NCBI RefSeq assembly: GCF_009712425.2 | Contig: NZ_VCJR02000001.1 | Location: 620,001 to 684,000 of the forward strand | Length of the DNA stretch: 64,000 nucleotides | Direction: 5' to 3' | DNA from: Aquisalinus luteolus | GTDB lineage: Bacteria > Pseudomonadota > Alphaproteobacteria > Caulobacterales > Parvularculaceae | Part shown: piece after piece, positions 27,097-35,537 of the stretch | Position numbering within the stretch: the stretch's first letter is position 1 | Layout of the letters: every line of letters starts with the position of its first letter | The notes under the pieces: generated by a model | Told to the model about the DNA's origin: nothing | The model's input: the letters and a program-made list of their open reading frames with translations, nothing else | Database searches by the model: none | Position numbers and translations under genes: made by a program

Positions 27097-27663
27097 ATGC
27101 AGGTGATCCGGCATGCACCCGATGGCTGTCCCGCTCTGGTCCTGAACGCTGATTTCAGACCCCTGAGCTATTTCCCGCTGTCGCTATGGTCATGGCAGGA
27201 TTCCCTGAAAGCGGTTTTCCTCGATCGGGTCGATGTCGTTGCCGAATACGAGACGACGGTGCGCTCGCCCAATTTCGAGATGAAGCTGCCCTCGGTCATC
27301 GCGCTCAGGCAATATGTCAACCACGCTCGCTCGCCGGCCTTTACCAGGTTCAACGTGTTCCTGCGTGACTCATTCTCCTGCCAGTATTGCGGCGATACCA
27401 ATCGTGACCTGCTGACCTTCGATCATGTCATCCCGCGCTCGCGCGGCGGCAAGACGACCTGGGGCAACATCGTCGCGGCCTGTTCGCCCTGCAATCTCAG
27501 GAAGGGGGGACGCATGCCGGCCATGGCGAAAATGCACCCCTATCATGCGCCCCGGCAGCCGAGCATGTATGAGCTGAACGAAAAGGGCCGTGCCTTCCCG
27601 CCAAACTACCTGCACGAAAGCTGGCAGGACTATCTCTACTGGGATGTCGAGCTGGAGCCATAG
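27097..27663 (+). CDS. HNH endonuclease family protein
   Basis: 188 residues. An N-terminal region of about 85 residues (PALVLNADFRPLSYFPLSLW) is typical of a conserved bacterial HNH family. The HNH/zinc module follows: CQYCGDTN, then FDHVIPRSRGGKTTWGNIV with the DH catalytic histidine, and ACSPCNLRKG. The two CxxC pairs bind structural zinc. These stand-alone proteins are widespread and chromosomal in Alphaproteobacteria; the target is unknown and they are not necessarily defence genes. The 3' end overlaps the converging membrane-protein gene by 28 bases. Confidence 0.9.
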   Translation: MQVIRHAPDGCPALVLNADFRPLSYFPLSLWSWQDSLKAVFLDRVDVVAEYETTVRSPNFEMKLPSVIALRQYVNHARSPAFTRFNVFLRDSFSCQYCGDTNRDLLTFDHVIPRSRGGKTTWGNIVAACSPCNLRKGGRMPAMAKMHPYHAPRQPSMYELNEKGRAFPPNYLHESWQDYLYWDVELEP

Positions 27664-27998
27664 GCCGCGTCCGCTTCGCCAGTTGCCGCCCCATCAACGG
27701 CAGCCATGGTCGCGACATGTCCGTGCTGGACCTCACGCCCGTTATCGCTTTCGTCTTCCCCGGCGGGCTTGAAGATCAGGTAGCGATAGATCCCGACACA
27801 GTTGATGACGAACAGCACGCCGTTCTGGATTGCCAGCGGCGTTTCGCTCGACAGGAGGGCGACGGCGACCCAACAGATCGATGACACGGTGAACACGATA
27901 AAGCCGAGGCCGGTAATCCGTGCACCGAGATTCAACGACACGGTGACAGCGGCAAAAATGCCGGTAAGTGTCGCGCTCCATTCAAGCAGGCTTTCCAT
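27636..27998 (-). CDS. Small membrane protein of unknown function
   Basis: 120 residues from MESLLEWSATLTG; a start ten codons earlier is possible. Three hydrophobic helices (about 8-27, 33-52, 57-77) are followed by a charged, acidic tail of about 40 residues. LAIQNGVLFVINCVGIYRYL resembles the Q-N-x-L-x-x-x-N-x-x-G-x-x-R-W/Y signature of PnuC-like small membrane proteins, but this is not enough to name a substrate. The C-terminal 9 codons overlap the end of the HNH gene on the other strand. Confidence 0.6.
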   Translation of the reverse strand: MESLLEWSATLTGIFAAVTVSLNLGARITGLGFIVFTVSSICWVAVALLSSETPLAIQNGVLFVINCVGIYRYLIFKPAGEDESDNGREVQHGHVATMAAVDGAATGEADAAYGSSSTSQ

Positions 27999-28057
27999 GG
28001 CGGTGATCCCGTAATTGCAGACTGCCAACGAACACCAGATAAAAAAAGCGGTTCATG

Positions 28058-28086
28058 AAAAAAGCCCCGCCGTCTGGCGGGGCTTT
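28058..28086 (-). terminator. Intrinsic terminator after the M2 peptidase gene
   Basis: Read on the minus strand: GCCCCGCC (28076-28083), 4-base loop, GGCGGGGC (28064-28071), then six T. It lies 27 bases past the peptidase stop. Confidence 0.9.
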
Positions 28087-28112
28087 GTCTTTTCATCCGG
28101 TTTAAAGCAGGA

Positions 28113-29984
28113 TTACCAGCCGCAATTGCGATCGGCGTTCTGCTCTTCCAGCCATTCGTTCAGCGGCGCGAAATAGGCGATGACGGCGGAGCCATCCATC
28201 TCGCGCGTGCCGGTGAACATTTCCAGCGTGTCCGGCCACGGTTGTGACTGGCCCATTTCCATCATCGCGTTGAAGCGCTCGCCTACTTCTTCAGAGCCAT
28301 AGAACGAACAGCGGTGCAGCGGGCCTTCCCAGCCGACCTGGTCGCAGGCGGCCTTGTAGAACTGGAACTGCAGGATGTGCGCCAGGAAATAGCGCATATA
28401 GGGCACGTTGTTCGGCACGTGATATTTCGAGCCGGGGTCGAACGCATCGGCCGGGCGCTCGTTCGGCGGACGGATGCCCTGATACTCCTGGCGCAGGTCC
28501 CACCAGCCCTGGTTATAGGTTTCCGGTGTCAGCTCGCCGGAGAACACTTCCCAGCGCCATTTGTCGACCAGCAGGCCGAAGGGCAGGAACGCGACTTTTT
28601 CCAGTGCCTGCTGCATCAGCAGCTCCAGGTCACCCTCCGTGCCCGGAACGTCGTCGAGCAGGCCGATCTGCTGCATGTATTCCGGCGTGATCGACAGGGC
28701 GATCATGTCGCCGATCGCTTCGTGGAAGCCGTCATTGGCGCCGTTCTTGAACAGGTGCGGCTGGTCCATATAGGCGCGCTGGTAGAAATTGTGTCCCAGC
28801 TCGTGATGGACCGTACGGAAATCTTCCGCGCCCACGGTCATGCACATCTTGATGCGCAAATCTTCTTTGTTGTCGAGGTCCCAAGCGGAGGCGTGGCAGA
28901 CCACTTCCTTGCCTTCGGGCTGGACGAATTGCGAACGGTCCCAGAACGTGTCGGGCAGCGGCGCGAAGCCGAGCGAGGTGAAGAATTCCTCTGCCGTCTC
29001 GGTCATGGAGACAGGCGTGTAATCGGCGTCGACCAGCAGGGCGTCAAGATCGATCGACGTCATGTTCTCCGGCGTCTCCGGCTTGACGCGATCATAGGTG
29101 GAACCCCATTGCTGGGCCCACATATTGCCGAGCAGGTCGGCCCGGATCGGCTGGTCGAGCGGCACGACCTCGTCGCCATATTCCTCGTTCAGCTTGTATT
29201 TCACATGGCATTGCAGGTTCTCGTAGAGCGGGCGGACCTGGCCCCACAGGCGGTCGACTTCGGCGGCGAACGCATCGGCGTCCATGTCATAGCCCGAGCG
29301 CCACATCTGGCCGACATCGTCAAAGCCGAGCTCGCGCGCACCGGCATTGGCCAGTTCGACCATCTGCGCATATTCATCGCGCGAGGGCTTCGCCTGCTCG
29401 CGCCACTTGGTCCAGATCTCTTCCAGCTTGGCCGGGTCCTTCACATTGCGCATCAGCACTTCGGTCTCGGCTTGGCTGACTTCCTCGCCCTCGAACTGGA
29501 TCTTGCCGGTCGAATAGGCAGAGGAGAGGGCGGTGTTCAGCTGCGCCAGCTCCTGCGCTGCGCCATCGCGCGACGGGGCGGGGATGGTGATGCCGCCGCG
29601 CAGGATATTCATCTTGCGCTGCAGGACCGCCGGCAGGTCGAGGTCCTGGAACCGCTTGGTGCCATTGGCGAGATCAACCGACAGCTTGGTCGATTCAGCG
29701 TCAATGTCAGCATAGGCCTGTTCATGCTCCGGCGTGATGTCGGTCGAATAGGTCCAGGCGATCTGCGAGGCGCGTTCCGATATCTCGGCGAGCTGTCGCT
29801 CGGCGTCGGCGACGAAAGCTTCGGCCTCCTCGACGGTCGGCTCGCCAGAAGTATCACCAGCCGTTTCAGCCATATCGGTATCAACGGTCGTATCGTCCTC
29901 GACCGCGGGTTCGGAACAGGCGATCAGCGCCAATACCGAGGCACCGGCCAAGGCCTTATAGAGTATCTTGTTTCCTGTAAGCAT
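28113..29984 (-). CDS. M2-family zinc metallopeptidase lipoprotein (ACE-like peptidyl-dipeptidase)
   Basis: 623 residues from MLTGNKILYKALAG. The signal ends in a lipobox (VLALIAC, Cys about 22), followed by an acidic Asp/Glu/Thr linker and the M2 (angiotensin-converting-enzyme) fold. The zinc motif is HELGH at residues 394-398 in VHHELGHNFYQRAY; the third ligand is expected in NDGFHEAIGDMIALS. It would release dipeptides from peptide C-termini in the periplasm. The longer in-frame start adds 30 residues before the signal and is rejected. Bacterial ACE homologues of this length are known in Alphaproteobacteria and Xanthomonas. The gene is transcribed alone, with a clear terminator. Confidence 0.94.
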   Translation of the reverse strand: MLTGNKILYKALAGASVLALIACSEPAVEDDTTVDTDMAETAGDTSGEPTVEEAEAFVADAERQLAEISERASQIAWTYSTDITPEHEQAYADIDAESTKLSVDLANGTKRFQDLDLPAVLQRKMNILRGGITIPAPSRDGAAQELAQLNTALSSAYSTGKIQFEGEEVSQAETEVLMRNVKDPAKLEEIWTKWREQAKPSRDEYAQMVELANAGARELGFDDVGQMWRSGYDMDADAFAAEVDRLWGQVRPLYENLQCHVKYKLNEEYGDEVVPLDQPIRADLLGNMWAQQWGSTYDRVKPETPENMTSIDLDALLVDADYTPVSMTETAEEFFTSLGFAPLPDTFWDRSQFVQPEGKEVVCHASAWDLDNKEDLRIKMCMTVGAEDFRTVHHELGHNFYQRAYMDQPHLFKNGANDGFHEAIGDMIALSITPEYMQQIGLLDDVPGTEGDLELLMQQALEKVAFLPFGLLVDKWRWEVFSGELTPETYNQGWWDLRQEYQGIRPPNERPADAFDPGSKYHVPNNVPYMRYFLAHILQFQFYKAACDQVGWEGPLHRCSFYGSEEVGERFNAMMEMGQSQPWPDTLEMFTGTREMDGSAVIAYFAPLNEWLEEQNADRNCGW

Positions 29985-30122
29985 GGAATGTCCTCTGAAT
30001 GTCGTCTCGACGGTGGCGGAATGCCGGACCGCAGAATCTGGCGCAACGCTAGCACGATCGGTCAGGACAGGCAAAACCGGTTAACGCTACAACATAGCAA
30101 AAAGCAGGGAAGATTCAGACGA

Positions 30123-30713
30123 TCAGAGCTTTTCGGAAACCCGGATCGCCAGATGGCACCCGGCCTGGATGACGCCTTTCAGCAGGCCATAGCCCGGCGT
30201 CTCCTCCGCGCCTTCGGAAAGGGCGGTATCCTTGTGGCCGATCTCATCGGCGCGGAATTTCAGGAAGCGGTCGCGCATCTCCGGGTCGGTGTCACCAACC
30301 TCTTCGGCCTGCGCCTTGTAGTGCTGCTCGATCACTTCTTCCACGGCGCTGGTGCAGGCCATGGCGGCCTTCTCGCCCATCAGCGCGGTGCCTGCGCCCA
30401 GCGCAAACCCGGCGACATTCCAGATCGGCGCAAAAACTGTCGGGCGTGATTTGTGCTCCATGAGCAGGTCATCGAAGGCGTGCAGGTGCTCGTATTCGCC
30501 TTCTTCCATTTCCTTCAGCAGCCCGGCGATCCGCGCCTTGTGCGGCAGCTTGTCGAACACGGCGCGCTGGCCTCTATAGATCTGCACCGCGCCATATTCA
30601 CCGGCATGGTCGACGCGCAGCATCTCGCGAATGCGCGCGGCACGTGGCCCCGGGCGGTTCAGGTGCGGGCTGTTCGCGGGCGGTGTTTCGTCAATGATCT
30701 GTTCGTCACTCAT
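30123..30713 (-). CDS. coq7: COQ7-type 5-demethoxyubiquinol hydroxylase
   Basis: Penultimate hydroxylation of ubiquinone synthesis (C6 of the ring). 196 residues, the soluble diiron COQ7 family, used instead of UbiF in many Alphaproteobacteria. Ferritin-like four-helix bundle with ligands in RVDHAGEYGAVQIYRGQ, EMEEGEYEHLHAFDD, SAVEEVIEQHY and FRADEIGHKDTAL (two ExxH motifs). It starts five bases after the dsbB stop, so the two are probably co-transcribed; both use quinone, which gives the pairing some sense. Confidence 0.96.
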   Translation of the reverse strand: MSDEQIIDETPPANSPHLNRPGPRAARIREMLRVDHAGEYGAVQIYRGQRAVFDKLPHKARIAGLLKEMEEGEYEHLHAFDDLLMEHKSRPTVFAPIWNVAGFALGAGTALMGEKAAMACTSAVEEVIEQHYKAQAEEVGDTDPEMRDRFLKFRADEIGHKDTALSEGAEETPGYGLLKGVIQAGCHLAIRVSEKL

Positions 30714-30718
30714 GATAC

Positions 30719-31276
30719 TTATCTAGTCGCTGATGGCGTCAGCGCAAACCGGTCATCGCGCAGGGCGCGGACCATGCGCACCGTTGCCCATGCTGTCAGC
30801 CCGGCGAGCGCGAGGGAGAAGAGGGCGTTATACCCCGCCATGGAAATGCCGAGGAACCGCCATGCCGCATCGGAGCAGGACACCATCGGCGCGCCGCTTT
30901 CCAGCTGGGCAAACAATTCCTCAGGCGAATTGATCATCGCCCCGCCGGAACAGGTCGCAGGCCCCGGCCAGAATTTCCATTCCACCCCTGCGTGATAGGC
31001 GGCGAGCACGGCGCTGAAGAGGTAGATGAGAGAGGTGACGCCGAGGCTGGCGGCGACCGCGCGGCTGGCCTTGAAAAAGCGCCAGATCGCGAGCGTGATC
31101 AGCGCGGCGGCCAGCGCCGTCCAATGCGCCTCGCGCTGGTCGAGGCAGAGCATGCAGGGGGCGAGCTTGCCGAAGCGTTCGAACGCATGGGCGCCGGCCA
31201 GCAGCAACAGGCTGCCTGTCGCGGCGACGCCAGCGGCGCCATAAGGCGTCAGCAATTTGTTCAAACGCTCATCCAT
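30719..31276 (-). CDS. dsbB: Disulfide bond formation protein B
   Basis: Inner-membrane quinone reductase that reoxidises DsbA. 185 residues with four transmembrane helices. The first periplasmic pair is Cys41/Cys44 (LAPCMLCLDQRE) and the second is Cys109/Cys134 (PATCSGG and MVSCSD); the arginine after CxxCL-x-Q-R is the quinone-binding one. It lies directly upstream of coq7, same strand, five bases apart. No periplasmic dsbA gene is adjacent. Confidence 0.94.
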   Translation of the reverse strand: MDERLNKLLTPYGAAGVAATGSLLLLAGAHAFERFGKLAPCMLCLDQREAHWTALAAALITLAIWRFFKASRAVAASLGVTSLIYLFSAVLAAYHAGVEWKFWPGPATCSGGAMINSPEELFAQLESGAPMVSCSDAAWRFLGISMAGYNALFSLALAGLTAWATVRMVRALRDDRFALTPSATR

Positions 31277-31341
31277 GGTGGCAGTCTAGCCGAATTTCCG
31301 GGGATGCCTAGGAACCTTTCGTCACAGGCAGACCGTGCTTT

Positions 31342-32061
31342 CTAGAACAAGCCGAGCAGCCAGTCCTTTGCAAAGCTGATCGCCTCGGCGCCAAGGAAGA
31401 CCAGCAGGAAAACCCAGATGATCCCGATGGCGAGCCCGAGAATGATCAGCAGCCCATCGCGCTCGATCAGGCCGAGCGCCGTCACGGCAACGCCGATGCC
31501 GGGCGTCGTATTGGTCAGCGGCAGGGGCACGAGGATCGAGGCACAGGGAATCAGCAAAAGCGCCCCTACGATCCGCCCGCCGATACCATCGGAGATCGCC
31601 CGGAAACGCGAATGAGAGAGGCGCTCGATCCAGCCGAGATAGCGCTCGGCACGCTCCACCGTGCCCCGCATACTGACGATCTCGAATTGCCTGTCGGCGA
31701 GCCTGCGCGGCAGCCATGGCGCCTCACGTCCCAGCGCCAGCTGGGCCGACAGGGCCAGCATAGGCAGGGCGACGATCTGCGGCAGGATATAGACGAAGGG
31801 CAGGCAGCAGGGGATCGCCAGCAGGAGAAGCATCAGGCCATAGGCGCGCTCGTCCAGCGCATCGATCAGCTGGCCCAATGTCGCCTTCGGGCCCTTGGGC
31901 TTGTCGCTGTCGCCTCCCTGGATCTCTTCGCCGACTGTCACTTCATCGATCGACGGACGGGCAGGGGCTGCTGCCATTGCCTCGCTGGCCAGCAAGTCGA
32001 GGATCGCCTTCAGGCGCTGGGTAGCGCCGACATGGCTGGTGGTGGCTTGATGGTCGGTCAT
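31342..32061 (-). CDS. exoD: ExoD-family exopolysaccharide synthesis protein
   Basis: 239-residue membrane protein. A soluble N-terminal stretch of about 65 residues leads to the ExoD signature (TLGQLIDALDERAYGLMLLL, then AIPCCLPFVYILPQIVALPM) and several helices up to the C-terminus. In Sinorhizobium, ExoD affects exopolysaccharide production and alkali tolerance; its biochemical role is unknown. The ATG at 32061 is preceded by a weak ribosome site. It stands alone between dsbB and tRNA-Leu. Confidence 0.9.
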   Translation of the reverse strand: MTDHQATTSHVGATQRLKAILDLLASEAMAAAPARPSIDEVTVGEEIQGGDSDKPKGPKATLGQLIDALDERAYGLMLLLLAIPCCLPFVYILPQIVALPMLALSAQLALGREAPWLPRRLADRQFEIVSMRGTVERAERYLGWIERLSHSRFRAISDGIGGRIVGALLLIPCASILVPLPLTNTTPGIGVAVTALGLIERDGLLIILGLAIGIIWVFLLVFLGAEAISFAKDWLLGLF

Positions 32062-32193
32062 GGCAGGGTGTGGCCTTACGGCCTGTCCTCGTGGCTGGTG
32101 GAGCGCTGTTCATAAAGCAATCCGTTTCCACTGCAAAGCGGCTGCTTGACGTTTGCTCCTGAACCCGCCAGAAAACGGGTTCGCTATTGGCTG

Positions 32194-32278
32194 GCCCCTG
32201 TGGCGGAATTGGTAGACGCGCGTGACTCAAAATCTCGTTTCTTCGGAAGTGCCCGTTCGAGTCGGGCCAGGGGCACCA
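32194..32278 (+). tRNA. tRNA-Leu (CAA)
   Basis: 85-base class II tRNA: acceptor GCCCCTG with CAGGGGC, D arm GCG/CGC with AATTGGTAGA, anticodon loop CTCAAAA (CAA, reads UUG), long variable arm TTC-TTCG-GAA, T arm GCCCG-TTCGAGT-CGGGC, discriminator A and encoded CCA. The anticodon stem CGTGA/TCTCG has a T-T mismatch at 29-41, which is unusual for a functional tRNA. Confidence 0.93.
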
Positions 32279-32305
32279 TTCAAAACCGGTCGGCCGCAGG
32301 CCGAT

Positions 32306-32328
32306 CAAACGATCCAGTGAATCGTTTG
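32306..32328. repeat. Palindrome CAAACGAT-N7-ATCGTTTG, first copy
   Basis: A perfect 8-base inverted repeat with a CCAGTGA spacer, identical over all 23 bases to the copy at 58,569-58,591. It is enclosed by a further inverted pair, CATTCAAA and TTTGAATG, so it might also act as a terminator for tRNA-Leu. Confidence 0.8.
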
Positions 32329-32397
32329 AAGGTTTGAATGCCCCGGCAGGGGCGCCTTCGCTGATTTTGGGCCATTGGATCAGGACCCTTCCTCACC

Positions 32398-32928
32398 ATG
32401 AACTGGATACGTCTCAAACAGTTTGAAAAGTCCGGTACGCTTGTCTCCGTGACGATCAGGGAGAGCGATGGCGACGCCAGCTATACCGGGTACGTCCAGC
32501 ATGTTGACCCGAACTTCATCGTTCTGGGCATGGTCTCCGAATGGCATCATGATGGCTTGTCGATATTCCGCATTCCTTCTGTCGTCAGCTGTGATGGCAG
32601 TAAATTGCTTGATGAACAGTCCCGTATCGTGGACTGGAATTGCGGTAAGCCGGATGATGTGCCCGACTGGCCCGTCTTTGAAAACGACGAAGCCCTGTTC
32701 AGGTCTCTATCCCTCCAGCCACTCTATGTTTTCCTGTACGATGGTGATGCGGCGGAAGTCGGCAGGATTTCATCGGTGAGCAGTGGTGGATTGGTCATGT
32801 CCGGTGTCGACGCTGGCGGGAACATATTGGCGGAGCCAATAACATGGACATTCGATGAAATCGTTCAGGTCACCTTCGGTGATGAATATTCATCTACTCT
32901 GTACAGGTATGTTTACCGTCAACCATAG
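32398..32928 (+). CDS. Hypothetical protein with two small beta-barrel-like repeats
   Basis: 176 residues, no signal peptide or membrane helix. Not recognised. The two halves share a pattern: SGTLVSVTIRESDG with GYVQHVDPNFIVLGMVSE, and QPLYVFLYDGDAAEVGRISS with GGLVMSGVDAGGN, each followed by a short strand ending in I-x-x-V. This looks like tandem SH3/LSm-type small barrels, as in some small immunity or accessory proteins. Sequence is less G+C-biased than its neighbours. It stands alone after the tRNA-Leu and palindromic repeat, a common site for acquired genes. Confidence 0.6.
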   Translation: MNWIRLKQFEKSGTLVSVTIRESDGDASYTGYVQHVDPNFIVLGMVSEWHHDGLSIFRIPSVVSCDGSKLLDEQSRIVDWNCGKPDDVPDWPVFENDEALFRSLSLQPLYVFLYDGDAAEVGRISSVSSGGLVMSGVDAGGNILAEPITWTFDEIVQVTFGDEYSSTLYRYVYRQP

Positions 32929-32961
32929 GACGTCTCTACCTTGTAGGCATTCAGGTTGTGC

Positions 32962-33690
32962 CTAAAACTCCCGGCCCACCCACAGCCGCAAATCCGTATC
33001 GCTCGCAGCATTGGACATGCCGACCAGCACGCTGCCGACCACGGACCAGTTTTCGGTCACAGGTAGCGACGCAAACGGGCCTATCTGGTGGCTCTGGTCA
33101 TCGAAGCCGCCCAGATCCTCCGTGTTCCCATAATTGTTGAACATCTCCACGCCGGCCTGTGCGCCGCCCTTGAGCTTCCGGGCGAGATTGGCGCGGGTCT
33201 GCAGGTAGATCCCGTCGCTGGCATTGTCGCCGATATCGATGGCGCTCATGACCAGAAACCGCGTCGACCAGCGGTCGGACAGCTTGACCTGGTTGGCCCA
33301 GTTCGCGCCGATCTGCCCCGGCCGGTCATCGTCGCGCCAGCGGGCATCGAAGCGGAAGCCGCTCTGCCATCTGCGTTCATCGGGCGTCACCTGCCAGAAA
33401 AGCTGGCCCTGCAGGTAATCGAAATCGAGACCGCTGCCGGGCCGGTCATTGGCCTGCGCCACGATACGCCACATCTTGGAGCCGTCGATAGATTGCTGAT
33501 AGTGAAGGCGGTGGGCGATGGCATCGTCGCTGCCGTTTGCATCTGGCGCCAGACCGAACCGGTACTGCGCCGATTTGTGCCCCTCATTGACCACCGGCCC
33601 GAAGACGCCGCCGGTCGTCTGGGCCATCGCAGCCGATCCCAGCGCGGCATAAACTGTTAGCAAAACCATTGAGGCCAACCGGATGCGCAT
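32962..33690 (-). CDS. Secreted protein, probable outer-membrane beta-barrel
   Basis: 242 residues with a Sec signal peptide (SMVLLTVYAALGSAAMA before QTT). The mature part alternates polar and aromatic residues in many short strands (LDFDYLQGQLFWQVT, RWQSGFRFDARWRDD, NWSVVGSVLVGMSNA) and ends in a phenylalanine (LRLWVGREF), the signature of outer-membrane barrels. Not assigned to a named family. Single gene, convergent with the hypothetical gene at 32,398. Confidence 0.65.
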   Translation of the reverse strand: MRIRLASMVLLTVYAALGSAAMAQTTGGVFGPVVNEGHKSAQYRFGLAPDANGSDDAIAHRLHYQQSIDGSKMWRIVAQANDRPGSGLDFDYLQGQLFWQVTPDERRWQSGFRFDARWRDDDRPGQIGANWANQVKLSDRWSTRFLVMSAIDIGDNASDGIYLQTRANLARKLKGGAQAGVEMFNNYGNTEDLGGFDDQSHQIGPFASLPVTENWSVVGSVLVGMSNAASDTDLRLWVGREF

Positions 33691-33808
33691 ATATGTCCCT
33701 TCAGAAAGGCCCCGTCCACTCGGGACCGTGCATTAGCCGTGAAATTACGCCTCTTCCGAAGACTTTGAAATCCGGTTGATGATATATTCGCGGTAATCCG
33801 GTTACGCT

Positions 33809-34543
33809 CTAGTCCGTATCGAGCCCGGTGCGGGTCAGCTCTTTCTGGGCCTTGCGCGAGACGATAATCGTCACCGCCAGCGTGGCGACGAGGCCAACAC
33901 CCAGAAGCCCCCATTTCGCCGGGCCGGTTTCCTCGCCGCTGCCCGCCGCAGCACCGACTGACGCGATCCACACGTAAAGCAGCACGCCGGGCATGATCCC
34001 GAAGAAAGTAGCGAGGGCGTAGGAAGTAAACTTTACCTGCGTCACGCCGAAGAAGTAGTTCTGCAGGTTGAATGGAACGAGCGGCGACAGGCGCATCAGG
34101 CCGACGATCTTCCAGCCTTCTGCCTTGATCGCCCGGTCGATTGCAGCAAACAGCCTGCTGTTGGCAGTGCGCTTTTCCACCCAGCCGCGGGCGATATAGC
34201 GTGAGACGAGGAAGCCACCGCACGCGCCCAGCGTCGCGCCGACCATCACCGGGAAGAACCCGCTCAGCCCGAAGGCGATGCCGGCGGCTATCGTCAGGGG
34301 GGAGCCGGGTGCGAGCAGGATCGTCGCAATCGCATAGATCAGCGCAAAGGCGACATAGCCCCAGATGCCGAGGCCATCGACCCAGGCGCGCAGCGCTTCC
34401 AGCCACTCGCCCAGCGGCAGCAGTGCCCACGCAGCAACGAGTGCAGCCACGACCAGGAGGCCGCCAGCGACTTTAAGCCATTTCGCCGAACCGCTCTGGC
34501 CAGCGTCATTGTCTCGCGTCGATGTCATGTCCATGTCAGTCAT
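33809..34543 (-). CDS. TVP38/TMEM64 family (VTT-domain) membrane protein
   Basis: 244 residues with about six membrane segments. The VTT/SNARE-associated domain covers roughly 55-200, with LLAPGSPLTIAAGIAFG, GATLGACGGFLVSRYIARGW and RLSPLVPFNLQNYFFGVTQV, the typical glycine-rich and RxSPxxPF motifs. Related DedA/VTT proteins are lipid scramblases or transporters; for TVP38 in bacteria the substrate is unproven. It is transcribed divergently from the PhzF-like gene with about 180 bases between. Confidence 0.92.
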   Translation of the reverse strand: MTDMDMTSTRDNDAGQSGSAKWLKVAGGLLVVAALVAAWALLPLGEWLEALRAWVDGLGIWGYVAFALIYAIATILLAPGSPLTIAAGIAFGLSGFFPVMVGATLGACGGFLVSRYIARGWVEKRTANSRLFAAIDRAIKAEGWKIVGLMRLSPLVPFNLQNYFFGVTQVKFTSYALATFFGIMPGVLLYVWIASVGAAAGSGEETGPAKWGLLGVGLVATLAVTIIVSRKAQKELTRTGLDTD

Positions 34544-34721
34544 AAGGGCGGTCTTCCTGCACTGCGAGTCCTAATGTCTACCTCGCTCTATCATGTGTGA
34601 GATGGGCCGCGACAATCGCATTCGCGTGAAACGCAGCGTGATCATGGCGGGAAAGCCTGATTGGCCTACACAAACCCGCGATCAGGGTGTAAAAGGCCCG
34701 CGAAACGATGGGAGTACCAAA

Positions 34722-35537
34722 ATGGCCGAGTATGATCTCTATCAGGTTGATGCGTTCACGGACAAAGTCTTTGCCGGCAATCCGGCGGGAGTGATGCCGC
34801 TGAGCGAATGGCTGCCGGACGAGACGCTGCAGGCCATCGCCATGGAAAACAATCTCGCCGAGACGGCGTACATGATCGCCAAGGGCAATGGTCAGTACGA
34901 TCTGCGCTGGTTCACGCCCGGTGCCGAAGTGCCGCTATGCGGCCATGCGACACTGGCGACGGCCCATATTCTTTATACGGAGCTGGGCGAGGCGGCAGAG
35001 ACGATCACCTTTGACACGATGAGCGGGCCCTTGATTGTCAGTCGCCAGGGCAATGGATACGCCATGGACTTCCCGGGCGATCAGGCGAGGCCGCTGAAGA
35101 ATGTCCCCAGTTTCCTGATCGAGGCGCTGGGCGATGACCCGGCAGAAATCCTCGCCGGGCAATACATCCTCGTTGTCTATGAAGACGCAGAGACGGTGCG
35201 GGGCCTGAAACCCAACATGCTGCTGCTCGACAAGGTGCGCACGGCACGCGGCCACGGCGCGGCGGAGAACTGCGTCTGCGTCACCGCACCCGGCGATCAG
35301 GGCTTCGATTTTGTCTCGCGCTTCTTCGCGCCCGGCGTTGGCATCAATGAGGACCCGGTAACCGGTTCGGCCCATTGCCTCAGCGCGCCTTACTGGGCAG
35401 GCAAGCTTGGGCGCGATGAACTGAGGGCCTTCCAGGCGTCGCCGCGCGGCGGCATCGTCAACTGCCGGGTCGCGGATGACCGTGTCATTCTCTCAGGCGA
35501 TGCCGTGACCTACCTGCGCGGGCGGATCAGCCTTTGA
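34722..35537 (+). CDS. PhzF-family epimerase/isomerase
   Basis: 271 residues from MAEYDLYQVDAFTDKVFAGN, with GGGAGT upstream; the 43-residue upstream extension is not conserved-looking. PhzF fold, two like halves of the diaminopimelate-epimerase type: NPAGVMPL, the catalytic Glu in ENNLAETAYM, RWFTPGAEVPLCGHATLATAH, then GINEDPVTGSAHCLSAPYW in the second half. Most members are not phenazine enzymes, and no phenazine genes are near, so the substrate is unknown. The 3' end overlaps the converging EamA gene by 28 bases. Confidence 0.93.
   Translation: MAEYDLYQVDAFTDKVFAGNPAGVMPLSEWLPDETLQAIAMENNLAETAYMIAKGNGQYDLRWFTPGAEVPLCGHATLATAHILYTELGEAAETITFDTMSGPLIVSRQGNGYAMDFPGDQARPLKNVPSFLIEALGDDPAEILAGQYILVVYEDAETVRGLKPNMLLLDKVRTARGHGAAENCVCVTAPGDQGFDFVSRFFAPGVGINEDPVTGSAHCLSAPYWAGKLGRDELRAFQASPRGGIVNCRVADDRVILSGDAVTYLRGRISL

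Noticed and set aside
27097-27663. HNH gene as a homing endonuclease or defence gene
   Set aside because: Normal base composition, full-length widespread chromosomal family, and no intron, intein or defence neighbours.
34593-34721. 43-residue N-terminal extension of the PhzF-like protein
   Set aside because: The stretch is basic and unlike the family, and a proper ribosome site precedes the internal start at 34,722.
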